Of a stretch of DNA of 64,000 nt, positions 54,096 through 64,000 are shown in pieces. A program made the position numbers and the translations under genes. Under the pieces are notes generated by a model that saw only the letters and a list, made by a program, of their open reading frames with translations, was not told where the DNA came from and made no database searches. The stretch is from contig JBBHKE010000436.1 of the NCBI GenBank assembly GCA_037447655.1, positions 36,677 through 100,676 of the forward strand, given 5' to 3'. Origin of the DNA: Zygnema cylindricum (taxonomy: Eukaryota; Streptophyta; Zygnematophyceae; Zygnematales; Zygnemataceae). Numbering within the stretch: position 1 is the first letter of the stretch; each line of letters begins with the position of its first letter.

Positions 54096-54350
54096 ATGCC
54101 TAGAACTCGAGGAATAGAGTGGGAGCATGTTAAGGCTCCAGACGGTGGGCTTCTTGGAAACAACCGATTATGTATCTGTATCTACTGCAACTTCGAATAC
54201 AATGCTCAATCCACTAGCATCACAAACCATCTTTTTGGAAATTTGAAGAGTTCAAGGATTAGAGCTTGCACTCTGTGTCTAGACGAGGTGAAGGAGGAGT
54301 TTAGTGCTTTTGAAAACGTGAAATTGGTTCATGGTTCATGCAGTAAATAA
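54096..54350 (+). pseudogene. BED-type zinc-finger fragment (hAT-like)
   Basis: The frame reads RTRGIEWEHVKAPDG, then CIYCNFEYNAQSTSITNHLF and RACTLCLDEVKEEF. A Trp-Glu-His start, a CxxC pair, a His about 15 residues later and a closing Cys match plant BED fingers at the N-terminus of hAT transposases or domesticated relatives. The open frame ends at 54350 and no catalytic core follows, so this is a fragment or, less likely, a single exon of a longer gene. Confidence 0.65.
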
Positions 54351-54409
54351 TTCAATTAATACAAGGATTTTTATTTTTTTTTGCTTAAACGTGAATGTTT
54401 CTTTTTAAA

Positions 54410-54625
54410 TTAGTGACATGATACGTGGGGCCATGCTGAAACCAACGATGAGGCAGTCTTGTCGCTTGACGAGGCAGTCTTGTCGCTAGACGAGGCAGCC
54501 TTGTCGCTGGTTGGTAGTTCAGCGGTGTGATTGCCTCGTCGCTGTTCAGCAACCAGTGACGAGGCAGTCTGGTTCGCTGGTTTGTGGTTCAACGCCGATG
54601 TTGGCGTCGCTGGTTTTTTCACTTT
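54410..54625. repeat. GACGAGGCAGTCTTGTCGCTGG repeat cluster, in pieces
   Basis: GACGAGGCAG and TTGTCGCT words recur about every 26 bp in both orientations. They resemble the subterminal repeats of the pogo-like element at 28.6-31.7 kb and may be the end of a related element. Confidence 0.6.
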
Positions 54626-55200
54626 CGCTGGTGTTTGTGTTTTACTTTATTTAGTTTTTTAAGTTTTTTGTATTGAAAATTTTAAATTCTAAATTAAAAA
54701 CTCAAATTTCAAAAAATGTACGGAAACGTACAAATATATATTCGGGTACGTATTTTAACGAATATTTAAAATTGATAAATGCGAAACGCATGTATTATTG
54801 GCGCGTTTGTTTCGTGTGTATTTGAACAACGATGGTTCGGAACTTTGCATAAAAATAACGCATTTTTATCCGTATTATACGCTCAAAAGTTGTAAAATAG
54901 GCGTAGTGCGCTAAGGCTCGTACTGGACGCTGCCAATATACCCCTTTTGTGCGTATATTTCGGTAATAAATGCGTAGCTTTTGATCCATGGATTGGAACA
55001 CCCTCATTAGACATTAAAAGATTGCATGAGTACACACCCTAAGCGCCGCATGCTATGGTGATTTCATGCGTCTTCATACGAAACAACATTCGTACTTTTA
55101 GAACAAACTCCGGCAATTCTGGCTCTTCTGAGAAATCAGGGTTCAGAAACTCAGGGTTCAAACATTAAGCCTTCCTTTCCTTCGTATATAGTTCCAAACG
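54626..55200. other. No gene recognised
   Basis: AT-rich sequence up to the 5' region of the small two-exon gene. A CAAT- or TATA-type promoter cannot be assigned with confidence. Confidence 0.4.
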
Positions 55201-55315
55201 TCCGCCGCAGCAATTATTTTGTCGTTTCAATTATCGTGGGAGTTGGAAGAGATTCAACAAGAAGCAGAAGAGACGGAAGTTCTGCAGAGAAGAGTGCCAC
55301 GTGGCAGGTGACACC

Positions 55316-56295
55316 ATGATTTACGATGTGAATTCGGCTCTGTTTCGCTCCTTCCTCAGTCAGAAGGGAGCTGGTGCAGATCACAGGTACACAATCCAAC
55401 GTTTTTTCCTTTTTTCTCATTGTTTTGATGTGTTGTTTCGACGTTTAAACTCTTTTTTTCAACGTTTCAATCCGTTTTTCTCAACGTCTCAATCCTTTTT
55501 TTCAACGTTTAATTAGTTTCAACGTTATGATGACTTTTTCCAGTTCTAATACGTTTACACTATTTTTCTGATCGTTGTTTAAACCTTCAATCGTTTACCT
55601 GGTTTTAGACCGTTCCTGAACTATTTTAAGCTGGTTTTGAACGTTTTTGAGCGTTTTTTTAACCTTCATTCTGTATTTGAACTTTTTGGACGTTTTTTTC
55701 CAACTTTGAACGGAAAAATTTCACTGCTTTTGAGTAGGTTTTTTATTTTTCGCTGAACTTATAGCATTGAATTGTCGAAAAACAGAATGGCATTTTCAAT
55801 GTGCCTTCAGCGAATATTAAAAAGAGGAAAGTTTACAAGCTTGACTCTTTTGTAAGAGTGAGGTAAAACTTGCCTCATATTTTATGTCTTATTATTGTTA
55901 TTAATTTTTCTCTGCTGTTTTCTGGATACGATTTCTGTTTGTTTATTTTTCTGCAATTTTTTTCCACCTTTTGTTTGTTAATCTTTATATTTTTTGTTTC
56001 AATCCACACGTAGGAAAATTCTGAAATACTTTTAACTGAGTTTGTCCTTTCTCAAAGCTCCGAATAAACCTTTTTCATTTTATCCTTCTTCGTTCCTCCT
56101 TTCTTTTGTCCCTAATTCCTCTATTTTATCCTCGTTCTCTACATTCCTTCCTTGGTTCGTCGTCCTCCCGCTCTCCCTCTCTCTCTCCCTCTTTATCTTT
56201 CTTCTTTTATTTACTGCAGGAAAGGGAAGGGAGATGAGAAGCCGAAGGAGAGTCGCCCAAAGGCAAATGAAAACAAACCAGTCATGAATGAGTGA
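55316..56295 (+). CDS. Small conserved-looking protein, 48 residues, two exons
   Basis: Exon 1 is 55316-55386 and exon 2 is 56220-56295, with GT-AG splice sites and an 833-bp intron ending in a long pyrimidine tract plus TTTACTGCAG. The joined frame is 147 nt including the stop. The protein begins MIYDVNSALFRSFLSQKG and continues with a Lys/Glu-rich, Pro-containing tail ending KPVMNE. The pattern strongly resembles a short land-plant protein I have seen, but I cannot name a function. No signal peptide or membrane segment is visible. The two-exon reading is supported by phase, splice signals and the change from hydrophobic head to charged tail. Confidence 0.7.
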
Positions 56296-58230
56296 CAAGC
56301 TGTCACAAATACCATATAAAAGTCCTAAATGATACTGTGAGTAATTTTCCACTTTTTTCTTTCATACTTCGTTTAATCTTTTTTTTTGGCTAAAAACTGC
56401 TTAAAGGCCCTGAAAACCCTAAAATTCAAAAAACTTTGAACCCCCAGAAATCTCTAATCGCAATAATTTAACCTTGGATTTTTTACACATTAAAAACCTC
56501 AAGTAAATCAAAAAAAAAAATGTGAAGGCGATGCTCTGAAAAATCTTAAGAGCTCTTAAAAACCTTGGAAACCCTGGAAGAAACTCAAATGCTTTTGTTT
56601 TACAAACTCATGTTGTCGTATTTGCTCGGTGACGAAACGTCGTTTGAGATTTACTGGGTCTTTAATGTACTTGAAGAGACTCTTTGAGACTTTTTTACGA
56701 GGCTTATATAAAAAGTGTATATAAGGTATAGTTCATATTGGTGTCTAAAATTTAGGGTCAAAGTTTTACAGTTGGGAGGAGGGGAACTTTTTTGCAGCCT
56801 TTTCCATTTTTTTTCTTTTTTTTTGTACGCTATTTTTTTTTGTTTTTACTTCGACATTTTTTCTCATGCAAAATATGTTAAAAGAAATCATTTATATGTA
56901 ATAGTATAACTTATAATTAATACTATAATTGTTTTGTGTTTTGGTGTGAATGCAACGACAGCAGGGAGAGAGGGATGGATGCGTGAGAAAATGGAGAAAA
57001 AGGGCAAAATCGAACAGCCCAGTGTTTGAAAAATGTGAAAGTAGAAAGTAATTGAAAATTCAAAATTCCTTACGCCCATTAGAATTATTTAGAGTTATTT
57101 TTGTCAAATTCGGAGTCCCTTTAGTTCAGATAGTGCAGGTTTTAGACTCCTATTTTGCCTCTTTTTGCTAAAACAGCAAATTACAATGTAAATATCCATA
57201 AAAGTTCAGGCAATAAACATGGTGTAATTATACTTTGACTTGACTTCTATTCAAATGGTTTTCTTTTAATGTGAAGGATGTCTCCTACTTTTCGTTTGTG
57301 ATGAGTTTTTTTGTTCAAATTGGGTTTTGAAAGTGTTTTACCCTAATTTGTGCGGACTGAAATGATCCGAGAAGGGTGTGTGCAACATTTTATTTTTTGC
57401 AAATTCAAACTAACGAGAGTTCTCATCTAATTTTGTGCTGTAATTTTTTTTTTATGATGATATATTAAAACTTTTTGAATAAAATAACGTTTAAACCTTT
57501 AAATAGTGGTATGGTTTATAACTCTAATATTGGTATTTTAAAAAATCTAAAAACGACATGGTTAAGAAACTCTAGAGGGATAACTCTATGCTGTTTATGT
57601 TGCCCGAGTATTGTTTATTTTTTGGTAGTTGTGGTTTTTTTCAATATTTATGTGCAATCCTTTGGTATATGTAGCCCATTTTCTTTCTCTGCCCTTTTAT
57701 AAAAACCAGGAAAGACTCTGGCGGTAGAGAAATTATTGTAATTTAATTTAGTTGTAGTTTGAGCTTTAAGTTCAAGAGGTTATTAGTCTTTTTGAATCGA
57801 CAGTGTTACGAGAGGTTTACTAAACATCCTTTGCATGAGTAAATGTTTGAAAGAAGGGCTCATGAAAAATTATGGTTTTCTTCCATTAGTTGTGCATTAA
57901 CGTTTCCAGTCATATAAAACTAAGGAAATACGTTACAAAAGGACGAAACATTTAAAACTTTTGATTCATATGCATTACTAGGAAAAAAAATGGAAACTTC
58001 ATTACGAAAGTAGACTAACAGTTTATACAAGTACATAGAATTTAAAAAAGACAAGGAGAAAGCAAAACTTGAGAATTGAGCACTCGGGCAGACATGAAAA
58101 GGAAATGCAAGTCGAAAGAAAGAAAAAAATTAGGACATGAAGGTGGGCAAGCCAGTGAAAGACATTGGAAGGGTCAACAAGCACAAAGCAACAATAGAAA
58201 AACCCCCGTCACCTGTGCGAGTGGATGGGG
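56296..58230. other. No gene recognised
   Basis: T-rich DNA after the small gene, probably its 3' end plus spacer. The ORFs at 56715, 56888 and 57475 lack motifs. Confidence 0.45.
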
Positions 58231-58740
58231 CCGAGAAGCTTAGATTGAATGGTTAGAAGTGAGTGGGTCGTGTGGCTGCGAGTGAGTGGTTAGGGGTGTG
58301 TCGCTTTGAGAGTGGCTCAAATGAGTGGTTAGTAGTGGGGTGGGCTTTAATTGAATGACTAAGATTGAGAGTTGAAAGGGAGTCAATCCGAGTGAGTGGT
58401 TGGGAATGAGTAGCTGGAAACAAATAATGATTGGCTTAGAATGAATGCTTCAAATAGAGTGGTTCACATTGAATGCCTGGGAGTGCGTGGCTCGAAGTGA
58501 GTTGCTCAACGTGAGTGACAAGGAATGAGTGACTCAAGCGAATATTTGGAAGTCACCGGCTTAGAATGAGCTGCTCGAAGTGTGTGGCTCGGAGGGAGTG
58601 GTCCAGAGTAAGAGGCTGGAAATGAGTGCCTACGAGTGGTTGCAAAGTGAGTAGCTTAGAGTGAGTGGCCCGACGTTAGGAGTAATTGGCGAAGCGTGAG
58701 TGGCTCGAAGTGGGTAGCCCAAAGTCAATGGGTCGTAACT
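58230..58740 (+). repeat. Degenerate minisatellite of GAGTGGCTCGAAGTGAGTGG type
   Basis: Over about 500 bp the words GAGTGGCT, GAGTGGTT and GAATGAGT recur roughly every 16-20 bases with heavy divergence. Confidence 0.75.
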
Positions 58741-58925
58741 AGTGGAGAGAGGGAAAAGGAAAGGGGGAGAGGGAGAGAGGGAGAGGGAGAAAAAGGGGAG
58801 AGAAAGGGAGAGGGAGAAAAAGGGGAGAGAAAGGGAGAGGGAGAAAAAGGATAGGGAGAGGGAGAGGGAGAGGGAGTGAGAGAGTGGGAGAGGGAGTGAG
58901 AGAGAGGGAGAGGGAGAAGGACGGG
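58741..58925 (+). repeat. Polypurine GAGAGGGAGA tract
   Basis: About 185 bp of almost only G and A, with repeated GGGAGAAAAAGGGGAGAGAAA units. The minus-strand Ser/Leu/Pro ORFs are composition artefacts. Confidence 0.9.
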
Positions 58926-59700
58926 AGGAAACGTGTAGAAAAAACGACAACTGATGGGCAAAATTTGTCCACAATTGACAAAAGTACAATGATATTCTTA
59001 GAATGAACAAACATTTCCGATACCTCGATACCTATTTGTAGTCATTAGATGAAATCACTTACAAAAAAGGGGGTCATTAGGTCATTTGGTTGGGTCATTT
59101 TTGTTTTCACACTCTTGGGACTTTTCTTAGGTGTTCGTTGCTTTTTCGAGTGCCTTTGTTTTACCTGTCCTTTTATAGTGTGTGTTCATTGCTTTTGCCT
59201 TGCTTATCCTTTTGGTTTGCTTCGCTCCACATGTAGTTTTTCAGTTTTAGCATTGCTGCCCCTTTTTGTTCCATGGACTCAGATGGATTACTATCACTCT
59301 TTTTGCTAAAAGTTCAGTATTTTTATTTATTACGATTGTTATTTTTTTTTACAAAAATGTATAAAAGTGTGCAATTACTCGCGGTTTACCCACAAAACAT
59401 GAATGAGTTTCCCCGGTGTTATCTGACTCCGTAATCAGAATCGTAGGTTCAAGTGCGAAACCAACTGAAATGTTATATATACTTACTCCGTAAGTACGCG
59501 TACTTTACAGGAAATGCCCGTATAGTACTGATACAGTACGGGGTAACAATTATAAAATGTTTCCAATAGTTTTCATACATTAAACCTAAGTCATAGATAT
59601 AAACACATGCATTTATAAACTTTTGAAAAGCTTAAAACACAACAAGGCAATAATGATACCAAAAAGAAAAACACCAAAGCTTGTCATAGAGCAAGAATGG
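58926..59700. other. No gene recognised
   Basis: The 86-codon ORF at 59049-59309 is Cys/Phe-rich and hydrophobic without family features. GGTTCAAGTGC near 59449 resembles a B box but lacks a partner A box. Confidence 0.4.
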
Positions 59701-59707
59701 AGCAGAC

Positions 59708-59780
59708 AAAAAAAAAAAAAAAAAAAAAGGAAAATTTTAAAAAAAAAAAAAACAAAACTATAAAAAAAGAAAAAAAGGAG

Positions 59781-59816
<36 letters not shown>
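59708..59816 (+). repeat. Poly(A)-rich tract
   Basis: Three long A runs with few interruptions, the last more than 30 bases. It could be the tail of a retroposed sequence, but no body is recognisable next to it. Confidence 0.85.
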
Positions 59817-59817
<1 letters not shown>

Positions 59818-61000
59818 AAGTGATGTTTTTGATAAAAAAACCAATCCGAAAATCCTTTTGAACTTTTGATAACCCCAAGAGTAAAATGTGTGACATAACA
59901 TCTCATTGACATAAGACCCTAAAAAACCTTAAAAAATACAACTTTTTGGCAACCTTCCTATATTCCGACAAATTTTATTTTTTCCAAACAATAATTGTAC
60001 GAACTAATTTTTTTAACTTTTACATCGTAAATTTTGAACTGGTATTGATTGAAGAATTTTGAAATTTTGAAATTGCCTTTTCCTGCTTCTTTGTTGAAAA
60101 ACCTTTTAAAACAATTAAAGAAACAAATTTAAAATCACTTTCTCCTTTTGTTCTGTAAAAACCCAAAAAAACAAAAAATTAGTTTTGAAGCTTCACAACA
60201 AATCAGAGACAAAAGCTGTTTGCTTTTTACTGAACAATAATGATAAAAAACACAAAAAAATCTGTTTGAAAAATGAAAATCAATGTAACAGACCTTCACT
60301 TTTTTCACTGTTAAGTTGTGCATTTAATTGAACTGAGTTTTTTTTTTTTTTTCCCAAACTTTGAAATCTGACACCCAATGATACGTTTTCAACTTTTATC
60401 TGAGAAAATAGCAACAATAACAATAATAACAACAATTACATGAACAATAATTAGTACTGTATAATGAATGAATTCAACCTCGATATATCGGCATTTATTG
60501 ACACAGTGACCTTGAAAAAATGACATTTATCGAGTTTTCCGATAAATATCAATATGACAAAAATATCAATATGAACTCGTTAAAAAGCGACAACACGATA
60601 ACTGCCAATAATACGGTAATTTGTACGTAAAGCTGTATCAAACAAAAAAAATACATCGCGCCAAAACTTTCACCGAACACTTCATTGGCCAGAAATTATG
60701 GACACAAAATCTGAAAAATAATAATCAAGATAGATACGGAGTCAAACATTTGTACGGATACATTACCCTACGTTTTTTTTTTTTGGTTATAAGATTAGGG
60801 GATTAGTTTTTTTTTTGGGGGGAGGGTGTGTGAAATAAAAAGTTGTAAATTTTTTCCGTCAGATTTTTCCAGTCATTGATTTAAATCACATTCTTTTTTT
60901 GTTTGTTTGTTTATTTAGAGTATAGTCCGTGTAGGGTACCATACTAAGAAAATTTCTCAGCCTAGACAGCATAGGAAAAAAAAAATCGAATAGCACAAAA
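59817..61000. other. No gene recognised
   Basis: AT-rich sequence downstream (in gene direction) of the ISWI exons, with CGATATATCGG near 60481. It may contain the ISWI 3' untranslated region. Confidence 0.4.
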
Positions 61001-61019
61001 ATAGCGGTATAGATACTGA

Positions 61020-61135
61020 CAATTTCGCAATATCGATATCGATATATCGCAATTATGGGCAAAATATCAAATATTGGCTCGATATATCGATTGGCTCACA
61101 CCGATTTTTGATAAATCTTGCTCGATACACTATCA
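61020..61135. repeat. Decayed hAT-MITE-like CGATATATCG block
   Basis: CAATATCGATATCGATATATCG and CTCGATATATCGATTGG recur here and a CTCGATACACTATCAA edge resembles the hAT end CTCGATACCCAACAC. There is no intact second end. Confidence 0.5.
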
Positions 61136-61198
61136 ATCATAACAATATTAACATATTAACATTGATAACAAAACACTTTTCCCAATTTTTAAACTCAC

Positions 61199-62778
61199 CG
61201 ATGGTGTGACATAAGCTTCTATAGTTGCCTGTTTCCTTTTATTTCCCGAAGTGACAACTGTCTCAACTGGAGTTCCCTTAGAAATGGGGGTATTTCCTCT
61301 CCTTTGACTCCCTCCTCCTCCTCCTCCTCCTCCCCCTCCCACTCCTTTCGCGGGAGTTGAACTCTGAAACAATTAAAACTTGTATTGTAGAGTATTACTA
61401 GAAACACAATAATAAATTAATAAAGGAATAATTAGATCAATAATAATACTAGTTATATCAGTAATAATTTTTTTTATAATGGCAATACAAGTAAGGATAC
61501 AAAAAAAAAAGGGGGAAAACTAGAGCTTAGCAGGAAATTAGTGTAATATGGTTTTAAAGTTCCGTAGTCTTTAAAGGGATTTCAAGGTTTTTTTTAGTAT
61601 GGTCTAAGATATCGAAGGTGGACATAATGAGAGCTTATCGTAGATTGAACCATATTTATCACATAATATCATATATTATCACATATTAATTCACATAAAA
61701 TTCTTTCAGAGAAAATTTTCAAACCATGTGAATACATTAAAATAAACTAAAAAAAAATGGAAGGAAAAAATATCAACCGATTCCAATAAAAAAAATTACC
61801 GCTTTTTCAAGACATAAAACTGAAACAAAAATCAAAAAGAAACAAAAACAAAGCAATTATTCTGAGTTGGTTGCACAATTTGTACCTTTTGTACTATTTG
61901 TACCGTTAAACATCTTTTCATCTCCTCAAAGAAGCAAACATTCCGGGTCAACTGTACTATTTGTACCTTTTATCCTATCTGTACCTTTTGTATTGTACCG
62001 CTAACACTATTTGTACTTTCTCAAACTTGATTTGAAAAAAAAAACATACCTTCAAATGCTTTTTCATCTCCTTTCGAGCCTGTCTCTCCTTCTCCTCTAC
62101 CTCCTGATTCTCCTTTTCCACCAATCGAATGAGAACATCACATCTCCTCGCTAACTCTTGTGCGTTTCTCGACTTTATAAACCAATCGAACCGAAAAAGA
62201 TGATGATGTCGAACCGCGTTTTTTAACTCTTCCCATTGTCCGTATCCCAGAGAATGCATTTTGCATAACTGCAGGAAAGTTCTCAGAAATACCGCGTTAT
62301 TTTTAGGAACTTATTAGGGTTTTTGAGGGTTTTCTAGGATTTTTAAGGGTTTAAAGAGTTTTTACGAGTTTTTGCGGGTTTTATAAGAATTTTGATCAGT
62401 ATTTAGTTACGAGGTTTTACTTTTGTCCTGGGACTATTATGAGGATAAAAAAAAAACCGCCAATTTCAAGAAAGGAAAAACGAAAAAACAAAATAACAAG
62501 AAAAAAAAAGAAAACCCCAAATTAAAAAAAACAACCAAATTAAAAAAAAGGACCGACTGTTTTAAAAAAAAGACATTAAAATTAAAATTAAAAACTCACC
62601 AAAAATCGGTCACACTCGTCGTCAAAATATTTTCCCTTATTTTGTCCATATTGCATACGAAGTTCGGTCCACGGATTTCGATATCTGTCGAGTTTTTTCG
62701 CAATCGATTTCATAATTTCGTCTTTTCGAAGAAGACGAGCCTCTCCCTTTTCGATCCCTTTGATTATCTTTTCCCAAT
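61199..62778 (-). CDS. ISWI chromatin remodeler, 3' exons (SLIDE domain and tail)
   Basis: Three minus-strand exons: 62778-62600, 62268-62050 and 61363-61199, all with GT-AG borders and matching phases. The first has DWEKIIKGIEKGEARLLRKD and KKLDRYRNPWTELRMQYGQN, the SLIDE helices. The second has CKMHSLGYGQWEELKNAV, FRFDWFIKSRNAQELARRC and IEKENQEVEEKERQARKE, completing SLIDE as in plant CHR11/CHR17. The third is the tail: SSTPAKG, a run of about ten glycines and a final KRKQATIEAYVTPS resembling the plant KKRKQ..DDYV end. ISWI is a nuclear ATPase that slides and spaces nucleosomes; SLIDE contacts linker DNA. The ATPase, HAND and SANT exons lie beyond 64000 or in a long intron. Either a short last exon follows 61199 or translation runs to a stop near 61148. 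Confidence 0.92.
61306..61345 (-). repeat. Glycine-coding (GGA/GGG)n microsatellite in the ISWI tail
   Basis: On the + strand it reads CTCCTCCTCC followed by CCCCTCCC. On the minus strand it encodes about ten glycines in frame in exon 61363-61199. Confidence 0.85.
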
Positions 62779-63460
62779 CTATAAAAAACACAAAACCACA
62801 AAAAAAATATCTTTTAAAGTTACAATTCAAACTCCTTTTTTTAAAAACCGAATGTCCTAGAAACTAAAAATCAGGAAATAAGAAGTTAGGAACTGAAAAA
62901 AGTTACAAAACCCCAAAGATATCCTTAGCCCTAAAAATACCCTCAATATTAGATAATCTGAACAATGCACCGACATTAGAATGTATTTGACCTTTTTTTA
63001 GAGAATTTTACCTTAAGAATCCCTGTACCACGTCTTTTTTTAATTTTATTTTTTTCTCGACTACAGATTTAAGTTTTCTAAAGCCTATAAATACGTTTTC
63101 TCTTTCTGTTTTTGTTGTTTTTTCCAGATTTGAAGCAAAAAAAAAATGTCATAAATTTAAAAAATCTGAGTCCGGAACAATAAGTTAAGTATACCAAATA
63201 TTATATTTTACTAATACGTTTCTGGTTTTCTATGATTTTTTTTGTACTTTATTTTCCTTTTTTTCGCTGGAATTATTTTGTACGATTCTTTTAGTCCCAC
63301 CCGTTCATTCTGGAAAATAGAAACGAAGACATTACAATAAAAATAATATATAATATACAGAATATTATTTTTAAAATATGCCAATTTTGGATAAGGATCA
63401 TGGTCTTTTGGGTGGGGCAGGTAAAAACGGTCCAGATGTTGGAAAATAAGAGGAAACACT
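62779..63460. other. Intron of the ISWI gene, no exon recognised
   Basis: The exon at 62778 begins in mid-codon after TATAG, so another exon lies upstream (higher coordinates). I find no SANT-like coding sequence up to the window edge. Confidence 0.5.
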
Positions 63461-63790
63461 ATTTTTTCCCTGTACTAAATGTGTATTATATGGTTTTTTT
63501 CTGATTTTTCTCATATAATACATACTTCACGGTTTTCTTAGTATGAAATTCGTATTATACAGTTTTTCCTCGTATAGGTTCTTTTTGATATAATGAGCAT
63601 ATTACATGTCGTTTTTAGTATAGTTCGCCTATCATACATTTTATTTCCGGTGAATTTTTTCAGTGAATTACGCCTATTATACGGCATTTTTATTACAATA
63701 GTACATTAAATGGTTTTTTTATACGACGAGCATATTGTCTAGATTTTTTTTTTTTGTATTTTGTGCGTATTATACTAAAAAAAAGCACAT
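63460..63790 (+). repeat. Degenerate tandem repeat with CGTATTATACGG words
   Basis: Units of about 50-55 bp carrying GTATTATA(C/T) and a T6-T9 run recur six or more times, with strong divergence. Confidence 0.65.
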
Positions 63791-63896
63791 AGTACATGTA
63801 TAGCACACGAAAACCACATTTAGTGAATCCGATTGTCTTTCAAACAATTAAACCGTTTATGGAAACAAAGACTATATGACTCTCACCTCTAAATTA

Positions 63897-64000
63897 TACT
63901 TCTCTCTCCTCTTGCCTCTCTCACTCCTCCCTCCCTCCCCCCCTCCCTCCCTCCCTCCCTCCCTCTCCCGCTCCCCCTCCCCCCTCCTCCCCCACTCCTC
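63897..64000 (+). repeat. CT-rich CCCTCCCT tract at the window end
   Basis: C and T almost exclusively, continuing to the edge of the window. Confidence 0.9.

Noticed and set aside
58630-59014. Minus-strand Ser/Leu/Pro ORFs
   Set aside because: They translate the GAGAGGGAGA tract; low complexity in all three frames.
59708-59816. SINE or processed-gene tail
   Set aside because: No recognisable body or target duplication next to the A runs.

Overview
This window looks like nuclear DNA of a land plant. It holds spliced, intron-rich genes whose closest recognisable families are plant ones: a PHD-finger protein of the MMD1/MS1 type, an ISWI remodeler with a plant-style C-terminus, and a conserved-looking 48-residue protein. 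They sit in AT-rich DNA packed with Ty1/copia, hAT, MULE-like and pogo-like elements. I cannot name the species. Low gene density and heavy nesting suggest a heterochromatic or non-recombining region; that is inference.

Left third (1-14.5 kb): one nested stack. An old, dead copia element (Copia-A) runs from inside its 5' LTR at base 1 to about 14518. A hAT transposon (4794-13756) sits in its 3' LTR, flanked by a 7/8-matching 8-bp target duplication. Inside the hAT is a 22-bp minisatellite, and in that a young copia-type element (Copia-B, 8270-12745) with 1239-bp LTRs, a perfect 5-bp duplication and a single long gag ORF without protease, integrase or reverse transcriptase. Copia-A and Copia-B share their polypurine tract and a primer-binding site complementary to the anticodon arm of initiator tRNA-Met (half-tRNA priming), so a Copia-A relative may mobilise Copia-B.

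Middle (14.5-36 kb): a non-LTR reverse transcriptase scrap; a gag-protease LTR element without reverse transcriptase whose LTR segments lie in the circularly permuted order X-internal-YX-YX-Y (15176-23710); a decayed inverted relative (about 24.69-27.95 kb); a pogo-like DDE_1 transposase pseudogene with putative introns (28.6-31.74 kb); and a solo LTR related to Copia-B (32076-33105).

Right part (36-64 kb): the host genes. The PHD-finger gene occupies 41593-47976 in seven exons (795 codons). A small two-exon gene lies at 55316-56295. The 3' part of an ISWI gene lies on the minus strand (61199-62778, continuing beyond the window). Between and inside them are paired 203-bp MITEs (one in a PHD-gene intron), an intact hAT MITE derived from the same family as the left-hand hAT, a 1.5-kb foldback MULE-like element, a dispersed short-repeat family and strong homopurine/homopyrimidine tracts, including a 39-base G run.

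I see no operons, CRISPR arrays or rRNA genes and no convincing tRNA gene. The genes do not form an evident common pathway; both larger ones act on chromatin.
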